A DNA stretch of 9,658 bases from an uncultured Eubacteriales bacterium (GTDB lineage Bacteria; Bacillota; Clostridia; Oscillospirales; Oscillospiraceae): the NCBI GenBank assembly GCA_900321335.1, contig ONVR01000138.1:1-9658 (forward strand), in the 5' to 3' direction. Below the pieces are notes generated by a model that saw nothing but the letters and a program-made list of their open reading frames with translations, was not told the origin of the DNA and did no database searches. Both the position numbers and the translations under genes were made by a program. The first letter of the stretch is position 1. Each line of letters opens with the position of its first letter. This document shows, piece by piece, positions 1 to 6,266 of the stretch.

Positions 1-236
1 CAGCAGATCACGGCGCTGCCGCTGTAAACGTGGGCGTCGGCAAGGCCCGCAAACTGTTTTTTCGTACCGATATATACAAGCCCGGACAGGAACTTTCTCT
101 GACCCATGACCAGCCTGACCTGGGAGACGCTGTTAATGTCCTCCGAGGCGATGCGGCAATGCAGCAGGTCTCCTCCCAGCTGCTCGATCAGCTCGCCGTA
201 GTGGGGCGGAAGCGTTCTGTTTGCGGAATCACTCAT
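1..236 (-). CDS. Divergent regulator-like protein, N-terminal fragment (PucR/CdaR-like)
   Basis: The first 78 residues of a leftward gene; the rest lies beyond the window edge. It starts at ATG 236-234, preceded by a strong AGGAG site about 8 nt away and by a good promoter (see 284-312). The residues read as a short polar N-terminus, then a segment rich in beta-strand patterns, including LVYIGTKKQF and GSAVIC. That pattern resembles the N-terminal ligand-sensing part of PucR/CdaR-type transcriptional regulators of Firmicutes, which carry their HTH at the C-terminus. The HTH is outside the window, so the family is an inference from weak N-terminal similarity. Its position, divergent from a catabolic operon with promoters about 120 bp apart, is the classic place for a pathway-specific regulator that responds to the imported substrate. 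It could instead be an unrelated hypothetical protein. Confidence 0.6.
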   Translation of the reverse strand, partial: MSDSANRTLPPHYGELIEQLGGDLLHCRIASEDINSVSQVRLVMGQRKFLSGLVYIGTKKQFAGLADAHVYSGSAVIC

Positions 237-283
237 GTTCAACACTCCTTTCCCATGGGGTTCCTGTGGATTCGTCTCGTCTC

Positions 284-312
284 ATTTTAATCGTTTTTTC
301 CAGTATTGTCCA
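284..312 (-). promoter_or_regulatory. Sigma-A type promoter for the leftward regulator-like gene
   Basis: On the minus strand a -35 element TGGACA (312-307) is followed after exactly 17 nt by a -10 element TAAAAT (289-284). This predicts transcription starting near 277 and a leader of about 40 nt before the ATG at 236. Both hexamers match consensus at five of six positions. It is read from sequence only; no transcript data. Confidence 0.6.
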
Positions 313-341
313 TGACGGCATTCCAGTTATTACCATTCATT

Positions 342-371
342 CGGTGTGCTGAATGTATGCCCGGCACACCG
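342..371. repeat. 8-bp perfect inverted repeat between the divergent promoters
   Basis: CGGTGTGC (342-349) and GCACACCG (364-371) are perfect inverted copies separated by 14 nt. On the + strand the right arm is followed by TTTTT (372-376), so it could be a weak rho-independent terminator. A second, overlapping dyad, CATTCA (334-339) with TGAATG (350-355), offers an alternative fold. Lying between the two divergent promoters with no + strand gene upstream, it is more likely an operator or a block to leftover transcription than a gene-end terminator. Confidence 0.45.
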
Positions 372-412
372 TTTTTCCGTTTTTATTGTACATTGAGCAC
401 AGAAATATTGTG

Positions 413-441
413 GTTTTTTCCATTTTATTGAGGGAAAAAAC
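413..441. promoter_or_regulatory. 9-bp inverted repeat overlapping the operon promoter (candidate operator)
   Basis: GTTTTTTCC (413-421) and GGAAAAAAC (433-441) form a perfect 9-bp dyad with an 11-nt centre. The right arm overlaps the end of the -35 hexamer (428-433) and enters the promoter spacer. A regulator dimer bound here would occlude or touch RNA polymerase, so this is the best operator candidate for the glycyl radical enzyme operon. The A/T tracts could alternatively be an intrinsic bend or UP-like element. Confidence 0.4.
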
Positions 442-456
442 GGCAAATGTTATAAT
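428..456 (+). promoter_or_regulatory. Extended -10 sigma-A promoter of the glycyl radical enzyme operon
   Basis: TTGAGG (428-433), a 17-nt spacer, and a perfect TATAAT (451-456) preceded by TG at 448-449, giving the extended -10 form TGnTATAAT. Transcription is expected near 463, leaving a leader of about 60 nt before the GTG at 524. A second TATAAT (462-467) lies just downstream but has no well-spaced -35. This is the only strong + strand promoter seen ahead of the five-gene cluster. Confidence 0.7.
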
Positions 457-523
457 TTTTGTATAATTCAAATTATTTATTATTCATGCTCTTTTCTTTG
501 CGCTTATTGAAGGAGGAATCAAC

Positions 524-2923
524 GTGACAGAGCGAGTACAACGGATGCTCAAAAGCCTGAAGATCAGCAAGTATCCTCTGTGCATCGAGTATTTCAAGCT
601 GGCCAACGAATCGTTGGATCAGACGGCGGGCGAGCCCATGCTCCTGCGGCGGGCAAAACTCCACGCCCATGTGCTGGACCATATGCCCATTTTCATCGAG
701 CCGGAGGATCTGCTCTGCGGCTCCGGCGCCAGCAAGCCCTTTGGTCTGGAGATGCAGTACGAATACGGTGTCTGGACGAAGGACGAGGTGGAGTCCCTCA
801 AAAGTGAGATCTATACCATCAGTCCCGAGGATGAAGAGGAGCTCTACCGCCTCAACGAGCGCTTTGCCAGCAATGCCCTCAACAGCAACCTGGTGGACGC
901 CCTGAGCAAGTCCCTGGGAATGGACGACCGCCTGTGGCCGTTTATGAAGTCCGGCACGATCCTGCCCCCCTGGAAGGATCGCAAGGGCGGCTCCGGCGGC
1001 GGCTTCGCCATGTCCGGCTACGGCCTGGGTCCCGGCTTTTTCCTGGTGTGCATCGACTACGAGAAGATCCTCCGGGAGGGGGCGCAGTCCATCATCGACG
1101 AGGCCCGGCAGTGCCTGAAGGACCTGCGCTACACCACCGGGGACGCCATTGAGAAGAAAAACTACTGGGAGGCCGTGATCCTCGTCTTTGAGGCGTGGAT
1201 CCGGTTCGTCAACCGCTACGCCGATCTGTGCGCTGCTCTGGCGGCGGCAGAAAAAGACGAAAAGCGCTCCGCCGAGCTCCGGCAGATGAGCGCGATCTGC
1301 CGCCGGGCGCCTCAGTATCCGGCCCGGAAGTTCCGGGAGGCACTGCAGAGCTTCTGGTTCACCTTCCTCATGGCTCTGCCCTCTCCGACCACGTCGGCGG
1401 GCCGCTTCGACCAGTATATGTATCCCTATTACAGCGCGGACCGGGACGCCGGCGTCCTCACCGACGACGAGGTGCTTGAGCTGCTGGAGATCATGCGCTG
1501 CAAGGTCATGAAGATCAACCGGGTGTCCGGCAAGGCCAACCGGGCCAAGAACGCCGGCATGGCCAAGTGGTACAACTGGACCATCGGTGGCGTGGACGCC
1601 AACGGCAGCGACGCCACCAACGATCTGTCCTACCTGCTGCTGGAGGCTGCGAAGGAGACGAAGCTGCCCCACCACACCATCACTCTGCGCGTCCACCCCG
1701 GCACGCCCGACGAGCTGATGAAAAAGTCTCTGGAGGTGGTGCGCACCGGCATCGGCATGCCGGCCTTTGTGGGCGATGAGAGCTATATACGCTTCTTTAC
1801 CCAAAACGGCATGACCCTGGAAAACGCCCGGGACTACTGCATGACGGGCTGCGTGGACGGCAACGTGGCCGCCCGCTCCCGGACCCAGGTGGTGACCTTT
1901 TTCATCATCGCCCAGGCCTTTGATATCTTCATGCACAACGGCTACTGCCGCTATACGAAGGAAAACGTCGGCATTCCCACCGGCGACGTGACGAAGATGG
2001 AGACTTTTACGGCGTTTTACGACGCCTTCAAAAAACAGTTCCGGCATCTGCTGAGCATGGCCGCCGAGCGGAACAACGTGGAGCTTATCGCCGAGCGGGA
2101 GCTGTTTCCGGATCCCTTCCGCAGCGCCCTGATGGAAAACGGCGTGCGGGACGGCAAGGATCTGCTCAACAAGAAATTCGCCATTGAAAACTGCTCCTGT
2201 CTGGGTGCTGTCGGCGGCGTCAACGTGGGAGACTCCCTGGCCGCCGTCAAGGAGCTTGTCTATGACAAAAAGCGATACACCATGGCGGAGCTTCTCACGG
2301 CGCTGGACGCCGATTGGGAGGGCTACGAGGAGATGCGCCAGGACTTTATCCGGGCGCCGAAATACGGCAACAACCTTGACGAGCCGGACCGCTTTGTGGC
2401 GGAGGTCTACCAGCTCTTTGCCGACACCTGCGCCGAGAACAGCACCGCCTACGGGGGCCACGTGACCCCCAACGCCATCTCCATCTCCGCCCACCAGCCC
2501 GGGGGCGCCGTGACCGGCGCGACCCCCGACGGGCGCAAGGGCGGCGACATTCTGGCGGACGCCAGTCTCTCCCCCGACCACGGCAAGGACACCAGCGGCC
2601 CCATCGCCGTGTTCCAGAGCGCCATGAAGGTCAACCAGGACCCGTATCAGGGCACCCTGATGAACATGAAGGTCCACCCCAACACCATCCGGACCGACGC
2701 GGACCTGATGAAGCTGGGCGCCATGATCAAAACGTATCTGACCCACGGCGGCAAACACGTCCAGTTCAACGTGGTGGATCGGGCGGAGATGGAGGACGCC
2801 AAGGTCCACCCCGAGGAGCATCCGGAGCTCATCGTCCGGGTGGCCGGGTACAGCGCCTACTTCGTGCGTCTGCCCGAATCCATCCAGGACGAGGTCATCA
2901 ACCGCTCCGAGCAGGCGCTGTAA
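524..2923 (+). CDS. Glycyl radical enzyme (pyruvate formate-lyase family), unknown substrate
   Basis: A 799-aa oxygen-sensitive cytoplasmic enzyme of the glycyl radical family, in which a backbone glycine radical makes a cysteine thiyl radical that takes a hydrogen from the substrate. Residues 1-640 match the PFL-like barrel domain: an N-terminal RRAK...MPIFIEPEDLLCGS stretch, RTGIGMPAF near 407-415, and the active-site loop with C443 in TGCVDGN. Residues about 650-799 match the glycine radical domain: ATPDGRK at 666-672, and the radical loop RVAGYSAYF with G775, 24 residues from the end. The length is normal for this family (about 780-850). The GTG start has AAGGAGG 7 nt upstream; an in-frame start further up is not needed. 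The loop lacks the Cys-Cys of true PFL, so this is not pyruvate formate-lyase. It has Asp445 where characterised dehydratases, C-N and C-S lyases and arylacetate decarboxylases usually have Glu. The substrate is unknown; the downstream Tct transporter suggests a carboxylate. No activase gene is adjacent. Confidence 0.95.
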   Translation: MTERVQRMLKSLKISKYPLCIEYFKLANESLDQTAGEPMLLRRAKLHAHVLDHMPIFIEPEDLLCGSGASKPFGLEMQYEYGVWTKDEVESLKSEIYTISPEDEEELYRLNERFASNALNSNLVDALSKSLGMDDRLWPFMKSGTILPPWKDRKGGSGGGFAMSGYGLGPGFFLVCIDYEKILREGAQSIIDEARQCLKDLRYTTGDAIEKKNYWEAVILVFEAWIRFVNRYADLCAALAAAEKDEKRSAELRQMSAICRRAPQYPARKFREALQSFWFTFLMALPSPTTSAGRFDQYMYPYYSADRDAGVLTDDEVLELLEIMRCKVMKINRVSGKANRAKNAGMAKWYNWTIGGVDANGSDATNDLSYLLLEAAKETKLPHHTITLRVHPGTPDELMKKSLEVVRTGIGMPAFVGDESYIRFFTQNGMTLENARDYCMTGCVDGNVAARSRTQVVTFFIIAQAFDIFMHNGYCRYTKENVGIPTGDVTKMETFTAFYDAFKKQFRHLLSMAAERNNVELIAERELFPDPFRSALMENGVRDGKDLLNKKFAIENCSCLGAVGGVNVGDSLAAVKELVYDKKRYTMAELLTALDADWEGYEEMRQDFIRAPKYGNNLDEPDRFVAEVYQLFADTCAENSTAYGGHVTPNAISISAHQPGGAVTGATPDGRKGGDILADASLSPDHGKDTSGPIAVFQSAMKVNQDPYQGTLMNMKVHPNTIRTDADLMKLGAMIKTYLTHGGKHVQFNVVDRAEMEDAKVHPEEHPELIVRVAGYSAYFVRLPESIQDEVINRSEQAL

Positions 2924-2936
2924 GGGAAGACGTTCT

Positions 2937-4103
2937 ATGAGAGAACATTCCGACATTACCCTGCTGGCCACGGGAGACAACATTCCCAGCCGGGAGGATT
3001 ACGATTCCCTGTACCGCCACGTGGCCCCGCTGCTGCGCCGGGCGGACATCACCTTCGGCCAGCTGGAAACGGTGCTCATTGACAAGGCGATCTCCGACCT
3101 GTACCCCTTTGTGGCGGCGCAGGCGCGGATGCCCTGTTCCTCGGATCCGGACGTGGCGCCGGGGATGAAACGGGCGGGCTTCGACGTGGTCTCCTTCGCC
3201 TCCAACCACGCACTGGACTATGGCCGGACCCATTTCCTCAACACCATCGGCTGCCTGCGGGACGCGGGGCTGACCGTCATCGGCGCGGGAGAGAACGAAC
3301 AGGACGCCCGCCGCTATGCCGTTGTGGAGCGGGGCGGGACCCGGATCGCCTTTCTGGGCTACTGTACCATCCTGCCCCAGGATTACTGGGCCCAGGAGGC
3401 ACGGCCCGGTGTGAACCCCGCCCGGGGCCACACCTTCTACGAACAGATCGAGCACGATCAGCCCGGCACCCCCTGCCGGATCCACAGCTTTGCCAACCGG
3501 GAGGACAAGGCGAAAATGCTCGCCGATATCCGCAAAGCGAAGCAGGAGGCCGATCTCGTGGTGGTCTCCATGCACTGGGGCATCCACTTTACCGAGGCCG
3601 AGGTGGCCGCGTATCAGTTTGAATACGCCCACAACGCCATCGACGCGGGGGCAGATCTGATCCGGGGCCATCATGCCCACATTCTCAAGCCCATTGAGGT
3701 GTACAAGGGCAAGGTCATCTTCTACTCTCTGGGCAATTTCGCCATGGAGGACCCCAACAGCATGCAGCGGGACAAGGCCACTCTGCGGCAGGATATGCGC
3801 ACCTCCAGAAAGCACATGGAGATGACAAAGATCCGGGCCGGTTTCGGCCAGGGAGATCAGAAAAAGACCTTCCCGGAGGACTGCTACTACACCATGATCG
3901 CCAGGATCCTGATCCGGGATCGGCAGATCTGCCGGGTGAGTTATCTGCCCGCTTATATCCCGGATGATTTTGCCCCCTATGCCGTCTGCCGGGACGATCC
4001 CCTTTTTGATACCATTTGCGCCTACGTGCAGAAGATCGACGCCATGATGGGTCTGGACACACAATACACCGTCAGTGGCGACGAGGTCGTCGTTGAGACG
4101 TAA
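2937..4103 (+). CDS. CapA-family (poly-gamma-glutamate synthesis type) metallophosphatase-fold protein
   Basis: A 388-aa protein with the PGA_cap/CapA order of motifs: ATGDN (G13-D14), QLE (42-44), SNHALDYG (N90-H91), HWGIHF (H213, H217), GHHAHIL (H245, H246, H248) and YSLGNF (G266-N267). These are the metal-binding loops of a calcineurin-like two-metal fold. It has no signal peptide or membrane segment, so it should be cytoplasmic, unlike capsule-linked CapA proteins. The usual NLE triplet is QLE here, replacing a likely metal-ligand Asn. It starts 13 nt after the glycyl radical enzyme stop, with only a weak GGGAAG-like site, so translation may be coupled. No capB, capC or pgs genes are near, and the context is catabolic. 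A hydrolase or phosphatase acting on the pathway's substrate or product is the best guess; the reaction is not known. Confidence 0.85.
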   Translation: MREHSDITLLATGDNIPSREDYDSLYRHVAPLLRRADITFGQLETVLIDKAISDLYPFVAAQARMPCSSDPDVAPGMKRAGFDVVSFASNHALDYGRTHFLNTIGCLRDAGLTVIGAGENEQDARRYAVVERGGTRIAFLGYCTILPQDYWAQEARPGVNPARGHTFYEQIEHDQPGTPCRIHSFANREDKAKMLADIRKAKQEADLVVVSMHWGIHFTEAEVAAYQFEYAHNAIDAGADLIRGHHAHILKPIEVYKGKVIFYSLGNFAMEDPNSMQRDKATLRQDMRTSRKHMEMTKIRAGFGQGDQKKTFPEDCYYTMIARILIRDRQICRVSYLPAYIPDDFAPYAVCRDDPLFDTICAYVQKIDAMMGLDTQYTVSGDEVVVET

Positions 4104-4169
4104 GCCCGAGCGGGCCCGGAAGGGATCGGCAGGCGCTGACCCTGCACGGCCGGCCGTGCCCGCCCGGGC
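4104..4169 (+). repeat. GC-rich structured spacer before tctB
   Basis: The 92-nt gap between the CapA-like gene and tctB is dense with dyads. There is a perfect 16-bp palindrome (4144-4159, GCACGGCC then GGCCGTGC), a GCAGG/CCTGC stem with a 7-nt loop (4129-4133 and 4141-4145), and a long-range pairing of 4104-4115 with 4158-4169 at 11 of 12 positions. Some of these exclude each other. No T-tract follows, so it does not look like a simple terminator. An mRNA processing or stabilising element between enzyme and transporter genes is the likeliest role. Confidence 0.5.
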
Positions 4170-4195
4170 AGCATCCGTAAGAATGGAGGAAGAAT

Positions 4196-4675
4196 ATGAG
4201 TACCAAGAGTAAAAAGGACCGGATCCTGGGTGTCATTACCCTTTTGCTGGCGGCATGGATCACGTTTCTGTCGTTTCAGCTCAAGGCCACCGGCTACCAG
4301 GGGGATCCCGGTCCCCGCATGTTTCCCCTGATCGGAGCGGGCGTCATGGCCCTGTGCGGCATCGTCCTGCTGATCGCTCCGGGGAAGAAGCCCGGCGTTT
4401 TCCTCACGAAAGCCCAATGGGCCTCCGCCGGCAAGCTGTTCGCCGTATATATTCTGTTTGCCCTTCTGCTGTGGCTGGGCGGTTTTCTCATTGCCGTTCC
4501 CATCACCCTGATGATCGTCACCTATATGCTCTCCGGGCTTTCCGCCAAGCACAATTCCCGGAAAAAGCGGATCCTGATCGCGGTGATCTTCGGCATTGTG
4601 GGGGGCGCGCTTCTCTACCTTGCCTATGTGATCGGTCTGAAGGCGCCCATGCCGACGGGAATTCTGCTTAGATAA
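4196..4675 (+). CDS. tctB: Tripartite tricarboxylate transporter, small membrane subunit TctB
   Basis: A 159-aa integral membrane protein. Hydrophobic segments sit near residues 10-27, 43-61, 81-112 (long enough for two passes) and 125-146, giving the usual four-helix TctB layout. The GDPGPRMFPLIGAGVMAL stretch (36-53) fits the conserved Gly-Pro-x-x-Phe-Pro region of the family. In characterised TTT systems TctB partners the large channel subunit TctA and the binding protein TctC in secondary, ion-driven uptake of carboxylates. ATG 4196 has GGAGGA 6 nt upstream. TctB is poorly conserved in general, and the call rests on topology, the motif and the adjacent tctA and tctC. Confidence 0.9.
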   Translation: MSTKSKKDRILGVITLLLAAWITFLSFQLKATGYQGDPGPRMFPLIGAGVMALCGIVLLIAPGKKPGVFLTKAQWASAGKLFAVYILFALLLWLGGFLIAVPITLMIVTYMLSGLSAKHNSRKKRILIAVIFGIVGGALLYLAYVIGLKAPMPTGILLR

Positions 4676-4691
4676 CAAGGAGGAAGCGGCA

Positions 4692-6206
4692 GTGACAGTT
4701 CTGAATTATTTTATTGATGCGCTCCAGGCCCTTTGTACCTTCCAGGGCTTTCTGTTCGTGGTCATCGGCACTCTGGCCGGTGTGGTTCTGGGGGCCATTC
4801 CCGGACTGGGCAGCAGCACCCTGATGGTGATCCTGCTTCCCATCTCCTACCGGATGAGTCCGACCATGGCCATGGCCCTGTTCATGTCCATCACCATCGG
4901 CGGCATGTCCGGCGGCTGTATCGGCTCGATCCTGCTGGGCATTCCCGGCACCTCCTCGTCCATGGTGACCGTCTTTGACGGTTACGAATTCACCAAACGG
5001 GGTGAGCCGTCAAAGGCGCTGAGCGCCGCGGTTTTTGCCAATTTCCTGGGCAACGTCCCCTCGGTCATTCTGGCCATCGCCGTGACCAGAGCCGTGGCCG
5101 CCTGGGCCGTCAGACTCGGTCCCTGGGAATACGCGGCGCTGTGCTTCTGCGCGGTGCTTCTGGTGGTCGGCCTTTCCAAGGGCAACATGGTCAAGAGCAT
5201 GATCGGGGTCGGTCTGGCCATCTTTCTGGCCTCCGTTGGCGCGGACCCCATCAACGCCTCCGGCCGGTTCCTGTTCTTCGGCCGTCTGGAATTCCTCAGC
5301 GGCTTTAATATCATCAGCGTGATGCTCGGCCTGTTCGCCTCCAAGATCATTCTGCTGGAGTACGCAAGACAGTCCAAGGTCAAAGAGCAAAAACCCGTGA
5401 AGGTGGAGGGCTTCAAGCTCCCCCGGAAAGAGATCTGGAAAAACAAGTGGCTCATTCTCCGCTCCTGGCTCTTCGGCGCCGTCATCGGCTTTCTGCCCGG
5501 ACTGGGCGGGCCCGTGGCCTCTGTCATGGCCTATTCCACGGAGAAGATGGTGGCCAAGGACAAATCCACCTGGGGCCACGGCGAGATCGGCGGCGTGTTC
5601 TCCTGTGAGATCGCCAACAACGCCGCGATCGGCGGCGCCCTGATCCCCCTGCTGGCCCTGGGGATCCCGGGGGACGCGGCCGGCGTGCAGTTTATCGCCG
5701 CGCTGAATATCCAGGGCATCAACGTGGGGCCCATGTTCATGCGGGAGCAGGCTGCCATCGTGTACATGATCTTCGCGGCGGCGCTGCTGTCCGGTATCAT
5801 CGTCTTTCTGTTTGAGACGCTGGGCATGAAGACCTTCCCCGCCCTTCTGAAGATCCCCTACCACTTCCTGTACTCCGTGGTCATTCTGCTGGCCTTTCTG
5901 GGCGCGTACATGTCCACGGGCAGCTTCTACGGCCTCATCGTCGCCTTGGCCTGCTGTGCCCTTGGCGTCGCCATGGACTACTTTGAGATCCCGTCCATGC
6001 CGTTTTTGATGGCGTATATTCTCTCCCCCATGCTGGAGCTGAATATCCGCAGAGGCTTCAACTACTCCACCCGCGGCGGTGCGGAATTCTTCACCAGGCC
6101 CTTCTCCTGCATCTTTATTCTTGTAGGAATCCTGGTCCTTGCCTACGGCTTTGCAAGTCCCGCGATCAAGCGCGCCATCGCCGCCAGGAGAACCCCAAAG
6201 GGATAA
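4692..6206 (+). CDS. tctA: Tripartite tricarboxylate transporter, large membrane subunit TctA
   Basis: A 504-aa, very hydrophobic protein with the two-fold internal repeat typical of TctA. GAIPGLG (34-40) and GFLPGLG (266-272) are the paired signature loops, each followed by a second Gly-Ile-Pro-Gly loop (GIPGTSSS at 83-90, GIPGDAAG at 324-331). The length matches the family's usual 500 residues and about 10-12 membrane helices are apparent. It is the translocating subunit of the uptake system. The start is GTG 4692, with AAGGAGGA (4677-4684) 7 nt upstream and only 16 nt from the tctB stop. The transported compound cannot be read from this subunit. Confidence 0.96.
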   Translation: MTVLNYFIDALQALCTFQGFLFVVIGTLAGVVLGAIPGLGSSTLMVILLPISYRMSPTMAMALFMSITIGGMSGGCIGSILLGIPGTSSSMVTVFDGYEFTKRGEPSKALSAAVFANFLGNVPSVILAIAVTRAVAAWAVRLGPWEYAALCFCAVLLVVGLSKGNMVKSMIGVGLAIFLASVGADPINASGRFLFFGRLEFLSGFNIISVMLGLFASKIILLEYARQSKVKEQKPVKVEGFKLPRKEIWKNKWLILRSWLFGAVIGFLPGLGGPVASVMAYSTEKMVAKDKSTWGHGEIGGVFSCEIANNAAIGGALIPLLALGIPGDAAGVQFIAALNIQGINVGPMFMREQAAIVYMIFAAALLSGIIVFLFETLGMKTFPALLKIPYHFLYSVVILLAFLGAYMSTGSFYGLIVALACCALGVAMDYFEIPSMPFLMAYILSPMLELNIRRGFNYSTRGGAEFFTRPFSCIFILVGILVLAYGFASPAIKRAIAARRTPKG

Positions 6207-6213
6207 GATTCGT

Positions 6214-6237
6214 CACAACGGCCGAAAACGGCCTGTG
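6214..6237 (+). repeat. Intercistronic hairpin between tctA and tctC
   Basis: GGCCG (6220-6224) and CGGCC (6229-6233) enclose an AAAA tetraloop. The stem can be extended outward with small bulges by CAC (6214-6216) and GTG (6235-6237). It is followed by an A-rich stretch, not a T-tract, so readthrough is expected. Such hairpins upstream of a binding-protein gene often shield the downstream mRNA so that the abundant lipoprotein is made in excess over the membrane subunits; that role is inferred here. Confidence 0.4.
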
Positions 6238-6266
6238 AAAATACAAATGATATGGAGGAAAACAAA

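Noticed and set aside
30..290. An 86-aa + strand frame at the left edge
   Set aside because: Overlaps the better-supported leftward gene, has no ribosome site and runs into the promoter region.
524..2923. Annotation of the glycyl radical enzyme as pyruvate formate-lyase, choline TMA-lyase or glycerol dehydratase
   Set aside because: It lacks the Cys-Cys pair of pyruvate formate-lyase and the Cys-Val-Glu loop of the other two; no microcompartment or formate genes are nearby.
473..2983. An 836-aa open frame on the minus strand, antisense to the glycyl radical enzyme and longer than it
   Set aside because: Its product is a Gly/Val/His/Leu-rich sequence with no domain; the + strand frame carries every family motif. 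It arises from strong GC codon bias.
2898..4064. A 388-aa minus-strand frame opposite the CapA-like gene
   Set aside because: Low-complexity, motif-free shadow of a clear CapA-like reading frame; no ribosome site.
5010..5864. A 284-aa minus-strand frame opposite tctA
   Set aside because: Its His/Gly/Asp-rich composition is an antisense artefact; tctA has intact family signatures through this region.
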